A program made the translations under genes and the position numbers. Of a stretch of DNA of 64,000 bases, positions 36,305 through 47,640 are shown one piece after another; the first letter of the stretch is position 1; each line of letters begins with the position of its first letter. Under the pieces are notes generated by a model. That model made no database searches. It saw only the letters and a list, made by a program, of their open reading frames with translations, and had not been told where the DNA came from. This stretch comes from Neoceratodus forsteri (taxonomy: Eukaryota > Chordata > Ceratodontiformes > Ceratodontidae): positions 489,379,501 to 489,443,500 of the forward strand of contig CM057459.1 in the NCBI GenBank assembly GCA_016271365.2, in the 5' to 3' direction.

Positions 36305-36434
36305 AGGTGTTCGGTGGAGGCGTAGGATGCCCCTTTACTGCTGGCTGCTCCGGCAGCTTATCTTAATTGCCTCAACCACTATGGAGGCAGTGCTGCAGGT
36401 GCGGAGGATCTTGCTTGCCGACCGAAGGTGGTAA
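36305..36434 (+). pseudogene. Possible last exon of the second Myb-like Harbinger gene
   Basis: A good acceptor (TCTCCTGTCCCTTGTCATAG) precedes an open frame VRWRRRMPLYCWLLRQLI...MEAVLQVRRILLADRRW ending in TAA. It is basic and leucine-rich, plausible as an oligomerisation helix. The link to the 35231 exon is guessed from position and strand. Confidence 0.3.
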
Positions 36435-37029
36435 AAATGGCAAGGAGCAGCAGGACATGGCCACCAGTATTTGGGACACTGCATTCCTCTGTTTCTCCAG
36501 TTGTACCTCCCCCTACGGTCCCCCTTCCCACTGTACAGTCCCTGTTCCCTGTCCCCTTCCCTCAGTTTCTTACCCTTTCCCAAACCCTTGTTTTATACAT
36601 AGCTCAATTCTTTAATATATCTATCTTTTGACATACCTGCCTGTGTCTGTGTCTGCTTTGCAGGTGGCATGAGGAGCCATGCTGCAGTGGCCCAGTGCCT
36701 GTCCATGTGATGTTCATGTGTCGGGGCACATATTGTGCTTCTGTGGTTCACTGCTGTGTGCTGTGGTGTGTCCCACTGTGGTGGTGGTGTCCCTGCCCTC
36801 GGTTGGTGGTTGTGTCATGGGGTGCCCACGGGGTGGCTGTCAGGGGTGTGTGGGTGTGTGTGCATGGTGATGGCACATGGCCATGGTCTTCAGTCAGATA
36901 CTGGCTGCACACTGTGTTTGTTGGGGCCCCTGCTTGGCAATGTGCGGCCTGTCCCATGAGGTCTGCCACACTATGTGCCTCCTGGCATGTTCCATGACTA
37001 CTGTGTGGGCAGCCTGTGTGTCTGTGTGG

Positions 37030-37030
<1 letters not shown>

Positions 37031-37068
<38 letters not shown>
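37031..37068. repeat. (TG)n microsatellite
   Basis: Uninterrupted GTGTGT run inside the right half of the Harbinger element. Confidence 0.9.
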
Positions 37069-37069
<1 letters not shown>

Positions 37070-37610
37070 TAGCTGCATGGTCCTGGGTGTGGCCTGCTCT
37101 GGTCTGGGTGTGTAGAGGGGTGCACGGCCTGCGGCCTGTGGGCGGGATCCCTTGGTGGCCCTCTGTTGGCCATTGGCACCTCCTGTTGCCTACTATCTGT
37201 GCTGCTGTTGTGTTCTGGGGTGGGGGTCTGGGTGCCTGTGTGTGCCCTGCTGTGTCCAGCTGGTGGTGGCCTCCTGTGGCCTGTCACTGTGCTTCCCTGG
37301 CTCTGACCCTGGGTCACTTCTCTGTGCCATACTCCCCTCTGCTGCTCTGCTGATCTGTTCCCACTGTTGTGCTGGGGCATCTCTTTCTGCACCATGGCAC
37401 AACTGTGTTTGTGCCATGGTGCACCTCTAGTTGTGCCATGATGCAAACACAGTTTCACTATGGCGCAACTGTGCCATATTCATCTGGGTTGCACTGGCGC
37501 AGTGCAGCCAGCGAAACCTCTGAATATGGTTCTTGTTGCACCATGGCGCATCAGATTTGCACTGCGCTGGACTTGTGCCAGCCTTTGGTGCATTTCTGAA
37601 TATCTGCGCC

Positions 37611-38189
37611 TTAATGTATAGAGAATATTGTTGGGGGCACCTTAGGCCTCCAGTTGTTAAGTTTTATTACTTTGTTGTTGTTGTTTTTTTCATTATCTTG
37701 TATTACAAGTAAGTTAATGTTTTAGACAATGTCTGTGGAGTAAATAGATTTTGTTAATTTTTGCATTTATAATGATTGATTGTGGACCTATAATGGTGTC
37801 CAAATTGCAGCAGGATTGATGAATCTAGAAACTTAGGAATGAAATAAGGTAAGAACTATAAATGTAAGTGAAGGGACCTGGGAATTTAAGGAACTCTAGT
37901 GCACAAGAGTCATTAAATGGCATATTAAGTCTTGCAGAAAGGAAGCTTTTATTATTAAAGTATTAAATAAAAATATATTGTTAATTATTTAATAATGAAT
38001 GTAAGAAAAGCAATTTTAGTTTGCTTTGGATGCAAATATGTTAGATGCAAAATTTATGTTGTACAAAATGTTTAGAGCAGATGAGTATTGTACTGTGACA
38101 TGCTGAATTAGAATATACTATCTCATAGTTAAAGGTCGTTACATTGTTTGTGTATGTGTAAGTCTTTTAATATTTTTTTATTTATACAG
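37611..38189. other. AT-rich, no gene seen
   Basis: Contains poly-purine and ATT-rich runs only. Confidence 0.5.
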
Positions 38190-38250
38190 CTGTCACTGGA
38201 GTTTCATGGGGAAGAGGATCTGGTACACCTTGAAGAACAGCTGCATCAAG
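38190..38250 (+). other. Candidate orphan exon (61 nt) of a host transcript
   Basis: A strong acceptor (TATTTTTTTATTTATACAG, ending 38189) and a consensus donor (CAAG/GTGAGT at 38251) bracket 61 bases outside any recognised repeat. Two of three frames are open; one reads LEFHGEEDLVHLEEQLHQ, an acidic helix-like peptide. A second donor (AGTG/GTAAGT) lies at 39967. No gene family is recognised and neighbouring exons could not be chained in frame, so this may be a non-coding RNA exon or chance. Confidence 0.3.
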
Positions 38251-38805
38251 GTGAGTATTTCAGTAATGCATAGTTAACATTGATAATCTATTTTTTAATA
38301 TGTCTATGGTCAGTTGCTCAGTTGGAGAATATCTACTCAGCACATACTGTTCTGTCACATATTCAAAGTGACCTCAATCAACTAGGAAATCATGAGTTAC
38401 TGAGTTTGCTGGAGCTTGCTGCAGGGTGGGGGTAGGGACTGAGATGCTAATCTGAAACCAGAGGAACAATACTGGTTTGGATGGTTCAGGGCAGCAGAGG
38501 TGTCTCTGGATTCATACAATGCAGCCTAGGGGTGGAGGGGGTGTTGTAGATTTCTATTCCCATGACAAGATAGCAAACCAAACCCTAGCTGTTGCTATAA
38601 GTCACAATGTCAAGTGCTGTGTCCTTCCCTCTGTGGAGGAGGAGAGTACTCTGTTGGATGTTTAATCATCCTCCCTGTGACTCACAGTCCAGTGCTCTGG
38701 GTTCATTCTCACATCTGGGTTGTCAATACTGCTAGTAATAGCTTTAGTGTTGTGCTGCAGGGAAGCTCTGTAACAAAACATTTTAAGTGTGAGAGTTAAT
38801 AAACA

Positions 38806-39263
38806 TTAGAAGAAGAAGAAGAGTCAGCATTTATATAGCGCTTTTTCATACATCCAAAGCGCTTTACAAGCAATGCTAGACTGGTAGTGAAGTGACTGAA
38901 TGTGTGGTGGCGGCCATATCGCACATCATCACCCACACACAGCCTGGATAATTGCATGAACTGGTTTATGGGAAGGGGAATGTTGGTCAGGACACCGGGA
39001 ACTTTCCTTACTCTTTGCAAAGAGTGCCCTGGGTTCTTTTACTTCCACCTGGACACCCACCAGGACAACACCAGGATGGGCAGAAGGGACCTCGGTTTAA
39101 CATCTCATCCGAAGGACGGCACACCACAACAGTACAGCACCCCCTAATACTGAACTCAGATGCCAGCGATTTTTAGGTGCAAGTCCAATCCCTGTGTGGG
39201 ACGAGAACCCACGACCTTCTGATCCAGTGGCAGATGTGCTACCAACTGAGCCACGCTGACACC
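38806..39263 (-). mobile_element. tRNA-derived SINE with L2/CR1-like tail
   Basis: On the minus strand it begins GGTGTCAGCGTGGCTCAG with A box TGGCTCAGTTGG (plus 39242-39253) and B box GGTTCTCGTCC (plus 39199-39209), 32 bases apart. The body is ~350 bp, and the tail reads AAAGCGCTTTGGATG then AAAGCGCTATATAAATGCTG, ending in (TTC)n on the minus strand. Such tails let a SINE use a partner LINE reverse transcriptase. Length ~458 bp suggests a complete copy. Confidence 0.8.
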
Positions 39264-40789
39264 TCATTGTCACAATGTATTTACAGTAAGATATATCTAC
39301 ATATATAGTTCTATAAGTGTGTATTTTATCTAATCAAATAGAGCTATACAATTTGTATTTCTTCATTCAACAGATGGTAATTCTTCATTCAATAGATGGT
39401 AATTTTTTTATTTCATATATGATTAAATGTAATGATTTCAAATGTACAATATGTGATTGCTAGATGATGATTTACTCATAGTGCTTTATTAATTATACAT
39501 CGTAAATATAGTTCTATTTATTTATTCATTCATTTATTTATTTATCTAAGTATTTATCTAATTACACGGTGATGACCGAGTAGGTGCACAGACACCAGAT
39601 GCTTTTTACAGTCATGACTCAGGTACTGCAAGTATACAGAAATACAAAAGAACAATAATAATAATATCACAGTTCATGGTACAAAGGCTTGAGTTGGAGC
39701 AATAAATGTCACATGTTGGTAGACAGTTGACTTTGTTAAAGCATTTTTGTACTTTTTGTACAGTTTTGTTGGAAAAGTAAAGTAATTATGTGTTCAGGTT
39801 TAATCTGTGAGTAATAATAGTATTAGAAAATGATGTTTTAAATATGTTGTTATTGTGCTTTCTTGCATTAAATATTGATACTGTGACTTTATTTGTGGTT
39901 ATGTTTCAACAAATAGTTTGAAATCTGAGACTACTGGTCTTCAGGATATGCCAGCTGCTACAAGTGGTAAGTTGACCTCATAACAGTGTTAAGTTTAGGA
40001 TATATAAAGCAGCTAAACATAAATATGCTATAATTGAGGTACAGAAAAAAAAATAGGTATTTCATAAAATAATAGGAAATATTTTTATATGTTACATAAT
40101 CGAGAGTGAGAGGGGACTAGAGGGGGTGGTGGGAGGAAGGATGAGAGAGAGAGATGCATAAGTATATAACTGTCTGGTAATGGACAGATATAAGACTGCT
40201 ATTTAAGTATAAATTGTATAAATTAACCATATAATGGAGGGCTATTTGAATTGGCTTACTTTCAGTTTTTATTTCACAACCAATATTGTTCTTGCATGAA
40301 GTCCCCATGCCACAACTTGTTGCGGTGAAGAATATAACCATTCTAGCTCAATTGAGGACAAATGTATATTTTTAATGTACAACTGTTCATAATACTGTCA
40401 TAGTAAAACACATGTTAATGCTATGATGAAGACACATTGAGGTATGAATTATAATAATTGTCCACATTGCAGAATGGTGAGTATATCTAACTACAAAACA
40501 TGTGAGTTAGTAGTTATTTTAAATAAGGATTGGTCAATCAGAATGTTTGATATAGTTAATATATATATTAATAGACACGAAGATTGTTTCTATTTCTGTT
40601 TTTGGAAAGCTGTTTTGCAAGTCAGAATGTAAAGAACAACTTATTGTTGGTGCTGGTCATTAGTTGTTGAAGCTGCTGACTACTTCCAATCAATACTAAT
40701 GGGACTTGATTGTTGTAGATAATAGTATACTTGGAATACACAAGGCATATTCCATCTAGAAAGAACGGTAATGTTTTTGTGTACACTGT
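39264..40789. other. AT-rich, no gene seen
   Basis: Includes an (ATTT)n run at about 39518-39560 and direct ATTCTTCATTCAAYAGATGG copies near 39360-39400. Splice-like sites at 39967 and about 40457-40472 have no supported exon. Confidence 0.45.
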
Positions 40790-42384
40790 GGGCCTGATTC
40801 ACAAAGGTCCATTCAAGTTGCACCGAAAGCAGCTTGGTCCAATCTCTGGTTCACCAGGGACCCGGCGCCCAATTGACTATTGGGTAGGGTCTTATTATCA
40901 ATGTTCCACAGCTTGTATCAACCATGGCCCTGGGTCAAACAGACAGCACATCTGGAAGATGTGCTGCAAGCTGCGGCATGGCTTTGTGGCAATAGAACCA
41001 TTGACAGTAGTCCCTGGTGGCTAGTGCCCCCCCCACACAATCCCCTGTTCTTAACATAAGTATGTCCCTGGCAGTCTAGCAGATCCCCCAGCAGCATCAC
41101 CAATTATTATAATTACATCTGTGGTGGTTTAGCTGCCCATTCCACACCGATCCCCTTTCAGTAAACAGACACAGTTTCTGGTGGTCTAGCAAACACCCCT
41201 CCCTATCCCCAATCAGCACCTATAAGAGAAATATATATTTCTCTGGTGGTCTTGTGGCCCCCTCAGCAAGTAGTGCCCCATCATTTTGCTCCCCCAGTAC
41301 CATCCCAGAGCTGGCAACTGGCATAGCCCTCCACACTCCAGCATGGCCAGCTGCTGACTGAACTGTCAAGTAGCATGTACTGTATACACTATGCACTCAT
41401 TGATTGACAGAGCTATCAATCAATGAGCATGTACTGTATACAGTATGTGATCCATGGCAGTTCAGTCAGTGACTGGCCATGGTGGAGTGTGGAGGGCTGT
41501 GCCAGTCACCGCCTCAGGGATGTGACAGGGGAGCAGGGTGGTGGGGCACTGCCTGCCAGGGTGGAGGGGTGGCGGTGCACTAGAACACCAGAGAAATATA
41601 TATTTCTATTATATGGGCTGATCTGGGATAGGGAGTGGGATTTGCTAGACCATCAGGAATGTTTGTCTGTTACTAAAAGGGGATTGGGGCAGGGGGGCTG
41701 CTAAACCACCAGGGATACACTTATTTACAGAACAGTGGATCAGGCCGGGGACCACTAAACCACCAGGGATAAAATTATTTACATAACAGGTGACTGGAGC
41801 AGGGAAGCTGCTAAGCCACCAGGGAAATAATTATCATAATAGCAGGGGATCAGGCCTGGAGGTGGTTCTGCAAGACCACCAGGGATATACTTATGTAAAT
41901 AACAGAGGATCGGGGCTGGGGGTCAGCTAGACCAACAGAGATATAATTATTTACATAACAGTGAATCAAGGCTGGGGGGCACTAGACCACCAGGAATATA
42001 CTTATGCTAATAACAGGGGATCAGTGCTAGGGAGGAGGGACTGCAGCACATTGGCACAGGGTTTGAAACCCTCCCAAAGGACACCCTTAAAGCAGCCCTA
42101 GGTGGTCTAAGGCTACTTAGAATTTTGCACTCTGGGAGGGTTTTGTGAATCCAGATTTATGAGATATGGCAGCTTGCATCTGCCGCAAGCCCCCTAGCAC
42201 AATGCCAGAGCCTATTTTATGCTGCAAGAATGGAGCAAGCCCCCTTTGGTGCATGCATCCTGCATTTGTAGCAGGCTGCATTTGTGAATTTTTCGGACAC
42301 ATCTTTTCATGCAAGCCATGCCTTACACCATTCCTTATGGTGCAAGCCCCTTGCACCATTCAGGGGGCTTTGTGAATCAGGCCC
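40790..42384. mobile_element. 1.6-kb foldback element with 17-bp perfect terminal inverted repeats
   Basis: The left end GGGCCTGATTCACAAAG (40790-40806) is exactly mirrored by CTTTGTGAATCAGGCCC (42368-42384). The centre near 41411 is a palindrome: CATTGATTGACAG / CTATCAATCAATG, extended by GTACTGTATACA and GGCCATG words on both sides. Between lie tandem units of ~65-80 bp (CTAAACCACCAGGGATA...GGGGATCAGG) on the right and their complements (CCTGGCAGTCTAGCAG) on the left. The right arm is longer, having gained units. No transposase and no convincing target duplication, so the superfamily is open. Confidence 0.85.
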
Positions 42385-42789
42385 TATATATTGATAAAGC
42401 TAGACTGGGTGAGGAAACTGGTAGGCATTTATTTAGAAAAGGTGTTTTATTATATCAAACTAAAAAAAAAAACTCCAAAGAGTGATGAAGAAGTTTGTTT
42501 TTGACATTTTATTACTAAAGTGCTCACATTCAAATCTTAAACTTTGGCCTACTGCTTTATTACATTAGCTTATCTAGTTAATATGAGACCTAGCGTATTC
42601 TGTGCATTCAGAGGTGTACTCGTCACTATATGTTATGCATGTAGAAAATATAATATTGTGTAAATAGGTTTTCTGCAAGAGAGATAGTGAAACCAGTGTA
42701 TGATAATTATGAATAAATATTGTGCTATAGCTTTATTCACTATGTTAGACAGCTGTGTGCAATAGCATGTTTTATTGTACTGTGATTAG
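42385..42789. other. No gene; possible 3' tail of the CR1-type LINE
   Basis: AT-rich. It may include the 3' untranslated region of the minus-strand CR1 fragment that follows, but no terminal repeat was seen. Confidence 0.4.
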
Positions 42790-43057
42790 TGGTGACCGAA
42801 GCTGACCAGCTTAATTTACTAAGATGCATACTAAGGTATAAGGAGCTAAGAAGGCTGGTGGCCCATATGTGCTCCTGCCATTCATCTGTAATAGGACAGA
42901 GCATTTCCATTTGAGATGTAGTCATCTAGCTGTTTTTTAAACTGTTTTTTGTCTTTACTAATTTTAATATTTAAAGGTAGTTTATTCCACAGGTTGCCCA
43001 CTCTCTGTGTATAAAATGATTTCCTTTTATTTGTATTAAACTTTTTCGGTCTCAGTT
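42790..43057 (-). pseudogene. CR1-type LINE, C-terminal fragment (part 2 of a split copy)
   Basis: The minus strand reads LRPKKFNTNKRKSFYTQRV then GNLWNKLPLNIKISKDKKQF, the conserved end of CR1-group ORF2 (R...NFF..RVVN.WN.LP). It stops abruptly at 43057, where the tail of another LINE begins. The upstream part of the same protein lies at 47455-47640. Confidence 0.8.
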
Positions 43058-43389
43058 TTTTTTTATTTATTTATTGAGATATTCAGAAAGAACTTTGAGT
43101 CAAAGACTCATTTACAAAGGTTCCATGTCATACATAGAAGGTATAGGGACATATGTGTTATGGAGTGCAGTACAGTACATTACTTAACAAGGATTTGATA
43201 CACATTTAAGTGAGTGACTACCATTCCAAGACAACAGGATTTACAATGATTTGCACAGCCATAAGGTAGCAGAGAGGTTTTAAAGAAGGCTGTTTGTCAA
43301 ATGATTAGCTCATAGAACATTAGATATGGATGACACCAAGAGTTGTTCTAGGTCATTGGGGGGGGGTCAGTTGCAGTCACATAGGTTTG

Positions 43390-44649
43390 AGGCCTGGAGG
43401 TGTTTCCTTAGCCTGGATTTAGAAGGGCCAAACCGTGTTTCATCAGTTATTAGGCTTGGGAGCGAGTTTGTCCAGGAAGGGGCTTTGTAGCTGAAAGATT
43501 GTTGGAATTGGGAAGTCCGTCAATGGGGTACCCAGAGCAACGATTTGTAAAAGCTACGGGTGGTTCTGCCAGGAGACGTTGAGAGGTTAATTATGTCAAG
43601 AGCGGGGGGAGTGAGGCCTAGAATTATCTTTATGGTCATTAGGCAGGTGTGGTACCTGATTCTGATGTCTAAGTTTAGCCAGTTTGTGGTATTGTAGAGG
43701 GAGCAGGTGTGTGTGAAGCTATAACATCCAAGGATGAGATGGCAGGCTTTGTTAAGCATGAGCCGTAGTCTATTGAGGGCTGAGGTGGGCGCAGCACTGT
43801 AGATGAGAATACCATAGTCTAGCAGAGAGAGAGGATAGAGGAGTTTATAGTCAGTTGTAGTGCCTCAGGGGTGAGGCACTGTTTGTACCGATAAATTACG
43901 CCTAATGTAGAGTTAAGGGCAGTTAACAGGTGCAGGATATGTTGATTAAAGTTGAGGGCCGGGTCTAGTGTGATCCCTAGATATTTAAAGGTGCTTACTT
44001 GTTCTAGGGGGGTTTGATGATTAACAGTGAGAGTTTGGGGGCAGAGGCTCTTGAGTGGGTTCTGGGGATGGGAGAAGATCATGGCTTTTGTTTTTTTGTA
44101 GTTAATTATTAGACACTGGGTAATGAGCCATTGTTCGGTTACATGGAAGGAGTGTTGGAGAGTTTGGTGGAGTTTAAGGGGATCAGGATCAGAGGCAAAC
44201 AGGACGGCATCATCCGCGTATAGGAGCAGGCTGTCGGGCAGGTCGACGGGAGGGAGTTTAGGTATAGACTGAAAAGCAAAGGGCCAAGAATGGAGGCCTG
44301 TGGGACACTGGAGCAGATTGGGAGGCTAGGGGACAGGACGGTGCCTACCTTGACTAGCTATGTTCTATCAGAGAGAGGTAGCTGGTGAACCAGCTCATGG
44401 CATCATTGGAGAAGCCACTGTAGGTGAGGGTGTTCAGTAAGAGGGCATGGTTGACGGTATCAAATGCCTTAGAGAGGTCCATGAAGATGACACCTGTGAT
44501 GTGGCCATGGTCTAGGGCTAAGTGGACATGGGAGGTGAATTCAAGGAGGGGGGTGGTGGTACTATGACCCTTTTGGAAGCCGTGTTGCTGGCTGCATAGG
44601 AGGTTATATTTAGTAAGGTGGTCAGTAAGTTGATTGGCGACTATGCGCT
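43390..44649 (-). pseudogene. L2-type LINE ORF2: reverse-transcriptase palm and C-terminus
   Basis: Minus-strand pieces continue the same protein: FMDLSKAFDTVNHALL near 44465-44480, then a catalytic YADD (plus 44209-44220, both Asp kept), and a C-terminal domain including LGCYSFTHTCSLYNTTNWL (43650-43740). At least three frame changes break it, so the element is dead although its active-site codons remain. Confidence 0.8.
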
Positions 44650-46260
44650 CTAGTGCTTTAGATGGGGGGGTAGAGTAGAGATAGGGCTGTAGTTGTTTGT
44701 GGATGTGCGGTTCCCACTGTTATGTATGGGTGTGATGGAAGCCGATTTCCAACAGAAGGAAAATTTCCCATGACAGAGGGAGTGGTTGAGAATGTGGGTG
44801 AGTGGGGCTAGGACTTCCAGGAGGGTGAGGTGGAGAAGTCTCAGATCAAGGAAATCGTTGCTATGGTGAGAGTGGCTAAGGGCATTGGCAAGGTATGGCT
44901 TTGCTGCTTCCAGGGTAAGGATACGAAGATAGAAGGGTGGAGCAAGGGGTGGATGGAGGTTGATCTGGGCAGGCAGGGGATCGAAAAAATTGTGGAGGTG
45001 GACATGGCTGAGATCAGTGAAAGCAGAGTTTAGGGCCGAGGCTATACTGAGGGGGTCTGAGGAGAGGTTACTGTCTATTAACATTTGGTCTGGGGGCAGA
45101 TTAGGGGCTTTGCCACAGAGTTCCTTAATATTATTACAAAATTTGTGCCCGGTGCCCCAGGTGGAGGTTAAGGTGGCTTTGTAATAATCAGCTTTGGCGG
45201 TGTGTATGGCCCAAGTGCACTTGTTTCGGGCCTCCCTATACCGTTGCCTGTCTGGAGGCCATTTGGTCTCATTGGCTAGGTGCCATAGGGTGTCATACTG
45301 TCGTAGCAGACCCAGGAGGTGGTCTGAGAACCAGGGGGTATGGTTGCCATTGGACATACTCTTGGTGAGGGGGGTGAACTTGTCACAGGCAGCATTGGAA
45401 GTGGTGATAAACAGGTCAAGAGCATGATCTGGGTCAAGGGTGTTTGCAAGGGGTGTCCAATCCCAGTCTCTGAGGGGGGCCTTAAGTTGGGCTAGTTTAC
45501 CAGGCCCAAGTTTATGTTGTGTGGTAATTGTAGGTGGGATTTTGAGGGCTGTGCAAGACCAGTTGCAGAGTACCAGAGAGTGGTCACTTAGTACGTCAGG
45601 GAGTACCAGGGTACTGGTTATTTTGTGGGGGTGGTTAGTGAAGATAAGGTCTAGTAGGGAGGATGTCCCCGTGCGGGTGTTAATCTGGGTGGGGGTTGTG
45701 ACTACTTGCGTAAGATCGAGTGCAGCAGGCTCGTCTATGAACAGGGCGGCTGTCTTGGCCAGCCAGTTTATGTTGAAGTCACCTATAAGTATTTTTTCAT
45801 GCTGTGGGTGAAGAGTAGTGAGATAGGACAGGATGGCTTGGAAAGCTTGCTTCTGGTCCCAGGAAGGGATGTAGGCAGTAGTGAGGAGGATGGGGGAGGT
45901 TGACTTTCCAATTCTTAATTTTATTGTGAGGGCCTGAGCCCTGGATGTTAGTTGGGGAAGGGGGAGTAGATAGCCTGAAAGCGAGTCCTTAAGATAGAGA
46001 GCACAGCCACCCCCTCGCTTACCCACCCTGTTGGAATGAAAGAGGAGATATCCAGGGAGGTTTACCGCCAAGTCAGCAACAGAGGGGGAGAGCCAGGTTT
46101 CACTCAGTGCTATGATATCAGGGCAATGTTGGAGTACCCATCCCTGAAATGAGTCCCATTTTTTTTGAAGGCTGCAAATGTTGATAGAAGCAATGTGCAG
46201 ACCATGGCCTGGAGATGGGTGGGGTGGTGAAGCATTCTGCGGGCCTGGGTTGGGGTGGAT
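44650..46260 (-). pseudogene. L2-type LINE ORF2: endonuclease and N-terminal reverse transcriptase
   Basis: ORF2 nicks target DNA with an AP-like endonuclease and copies its RNA there. The frame opens with PQPRPAE-type sequence (the PNPGP motif of L2/CR1 proteins lies in another frame near 46250) and continues for 473 uninterrupted codons from 46071. It contains ILIGDFNINW (endonuclease Asp/Asn), DLIFTN, VLSDHSLVL (endonuclease His), WFSDHLLGLLRQYD, then RT block 1 around KSASITPIHN and NYSPIST. It ends at a stop near 44650 just after the first RT block. One frame change separates the first ~60 residues. The long open frame suggests a fairly recent copy. Confidence 0.85.
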
Positions 46261-47454
46261 ATTGCCCGTTAGGAGCAGAAGAATGATGAGTGACCTGAGT
46301 CAATTGTTACTAGCTCGGGTAATTGGTTGAAGGTATATTCGCTGCAGGTACCCCATGGTAGGTATCGGAAGTTTCAGGATATGGGGGGCAGATAGGAGGA
46401 GAAGGTGAGGTAGGGGGGAAATGCGCTGTGGTGTGTATATGGTAGGTGGTTGGCAAGGGAAGGAAGGGCTCAGAGGGTCACTTGCCATGGAGAATGAGAT
46501 ATATGGGGAGGAGTAGATATTGAAGTTGATGTGTATGTTTGTGGTGTAGTGGGGGTGTTGGCAACTGGGTACTAGCCTCTGCTTGTAAGCTCGCTGCACA
46601 TGTGCAACGTGGGGAGGGGGGAGCAAGGTGGGGAGTGCCAGTCTGCATGAGGATAGGGTGTGGCGGTTATGCCCCACTTTCCAACGTTTGGAGAGGGGGG
46701 TGGGATGTTAGTGGGAGCAGTAGAGGGAGAGTAATGAGGCTATGTAAGAGCACGGTGGAAGCAGAGAGCTTTGTTGTTGAAATAGTAAGTAATGTTAGGC
46801 ACATGGAGTGTAAAGTGACCTGTAGTGGTGGGAAAATATAAGCTTCAAATGGGAAAGCTGGCTGATAGGTTAAGGAACTAGATGGGCGTGGTTTGTACGC
46901 TATATATGTGCAAATCCACCAAGGGTGGTGGTGGGGGCTGTGGAGAGCCGATGCTCTGCATCGGCGGGGTAATAACACAGAGATCCTCCTCATGTCAGGT
47001 GACCATTTTCAAATGGTGTGTACCTTCTCAGCAGATTCGGCATGCTGCACAAGAACCGGGGGGCGGGGAGGCTATCGCAGTATTCCCTCATGACCTCCGG
47101 TGACCTCCTATGACTGCAGGCTGTGGAGAGATGAGAGAGGTTCGGTGAGTCACATTTATATTGTAATAGCACCTGGCGGAGGAGGGTCTAATTACTTGAG
47201 CTGAGGTGCAGTAGAGAGACTACAAGCAGAGTGGGGCCATTCAAAGGAGCAGGCTGCTTTACAAATTCAGTCACAGCAAAAGAAAGTTTTAACAGAAAGA
47301 AGCTGTTTAAGTAAGCAGGCTACAGACTTTAAAGTAACCACCTGGGAGCTGGGATCAGATGAATGTTTTAGCATTGAAGCGTTTTAGACTGAACAGCTAA
47401 AATAACCAGCTGTGCTCAAATAAAAATTTTAACAATGAAGCGTTGTAGAATGAA

Positions 47455-47640
47455 CAGTTGCAGTGGGTTGCCCCTTGTAACTAACCTATCATTTTTAAAC
47501 TCAAGACCTAGTTCACTCATCAGATAATTGTCTTGCACTATGTCGTTACAGAGCAATAGATCTCAACGTGCTCTTCTTGTCTCCAAGGACATATGGTTTA
47601 GGTTTTTTAACCGTTCATTATATGCCTTGGTTAAATTGCA
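47455..47640 (-). pseudogene. CR1-type LINE, upstream fragment (part 1 of the split copy)
   Basis: The minus strand reads AYNERLKNLNHMSLETRRAR, one stop, then DLLLCNDIV...LVTRGNPLQL. CR1 proteins have YEERLK.LN..SLE.RR.RGDLI...RTRG..L at this point. Its last codons join in frame with LRPKKFN at 43057 when the L2-type insertion is left out. 5'-truncated near 47640. Confidence 0.75.

Larger units (their letters stand above)
30501..37610 (+). mobile_element. Harbinger/PIF-type DNA transposon, ~7.1 kb, both ends present
   Basis: The left end GGGCCCAGATATTCAAAG (30501) and right end CTGAATATCTGCGCC (37596-37610) are inverted copies around CAGATATTCA. Flanks are TTT and TTA, close to the 3-bp TWA target duplication of Harbinger elements. 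Subterminal GCGCCATGGTGCAACT-like words are dense at both ends. The interior holds a transposase gene (+), a Myb/SANT gene (-) and a second Myb/SANT-like gene (+). GC and CA/TG content is far above the flanks, consistent with CpG decay of a foreign GC-rich element. All genes carry lesions, so the copy is inactive, but both ends and the full gene set remain. Confidence 0.85.
43058..47454 (-). mobile_element. Near full-length L2-type LINE (4.4 kb) inserted in a CR1-type LINE
   Basis: CAGTT at 43053-43057 and again at 47455-47459 is a clean target duplication. On the minus strand the element starts TTCATTCTACAACGC, has a ~780-bp 5' region, an endonuclease-RT ORF2, and ends in (AATA)n plus poly(A) (plus 43058-43080). 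A 5' end bounded by a target duplication means little or no 5' truncation. A ~60-bp duplication near 47372-47460 (AAGCGTTGTAGAATGAACAG / AAGCGTTTTAGACTGAACAG) lies in the 5' region. A short upstream frame at 46300-46990 is proline-rich without domains. Confidence 0.85.

Noticed and set aside
32130..37460. Dozens of overlapping frames on both strands
   Set aside because: Low stop-codon density from GC- and CA/TG-rich Harbinger sequence. Only the transposase and the two Myb/SANT-like frames show family patterns.
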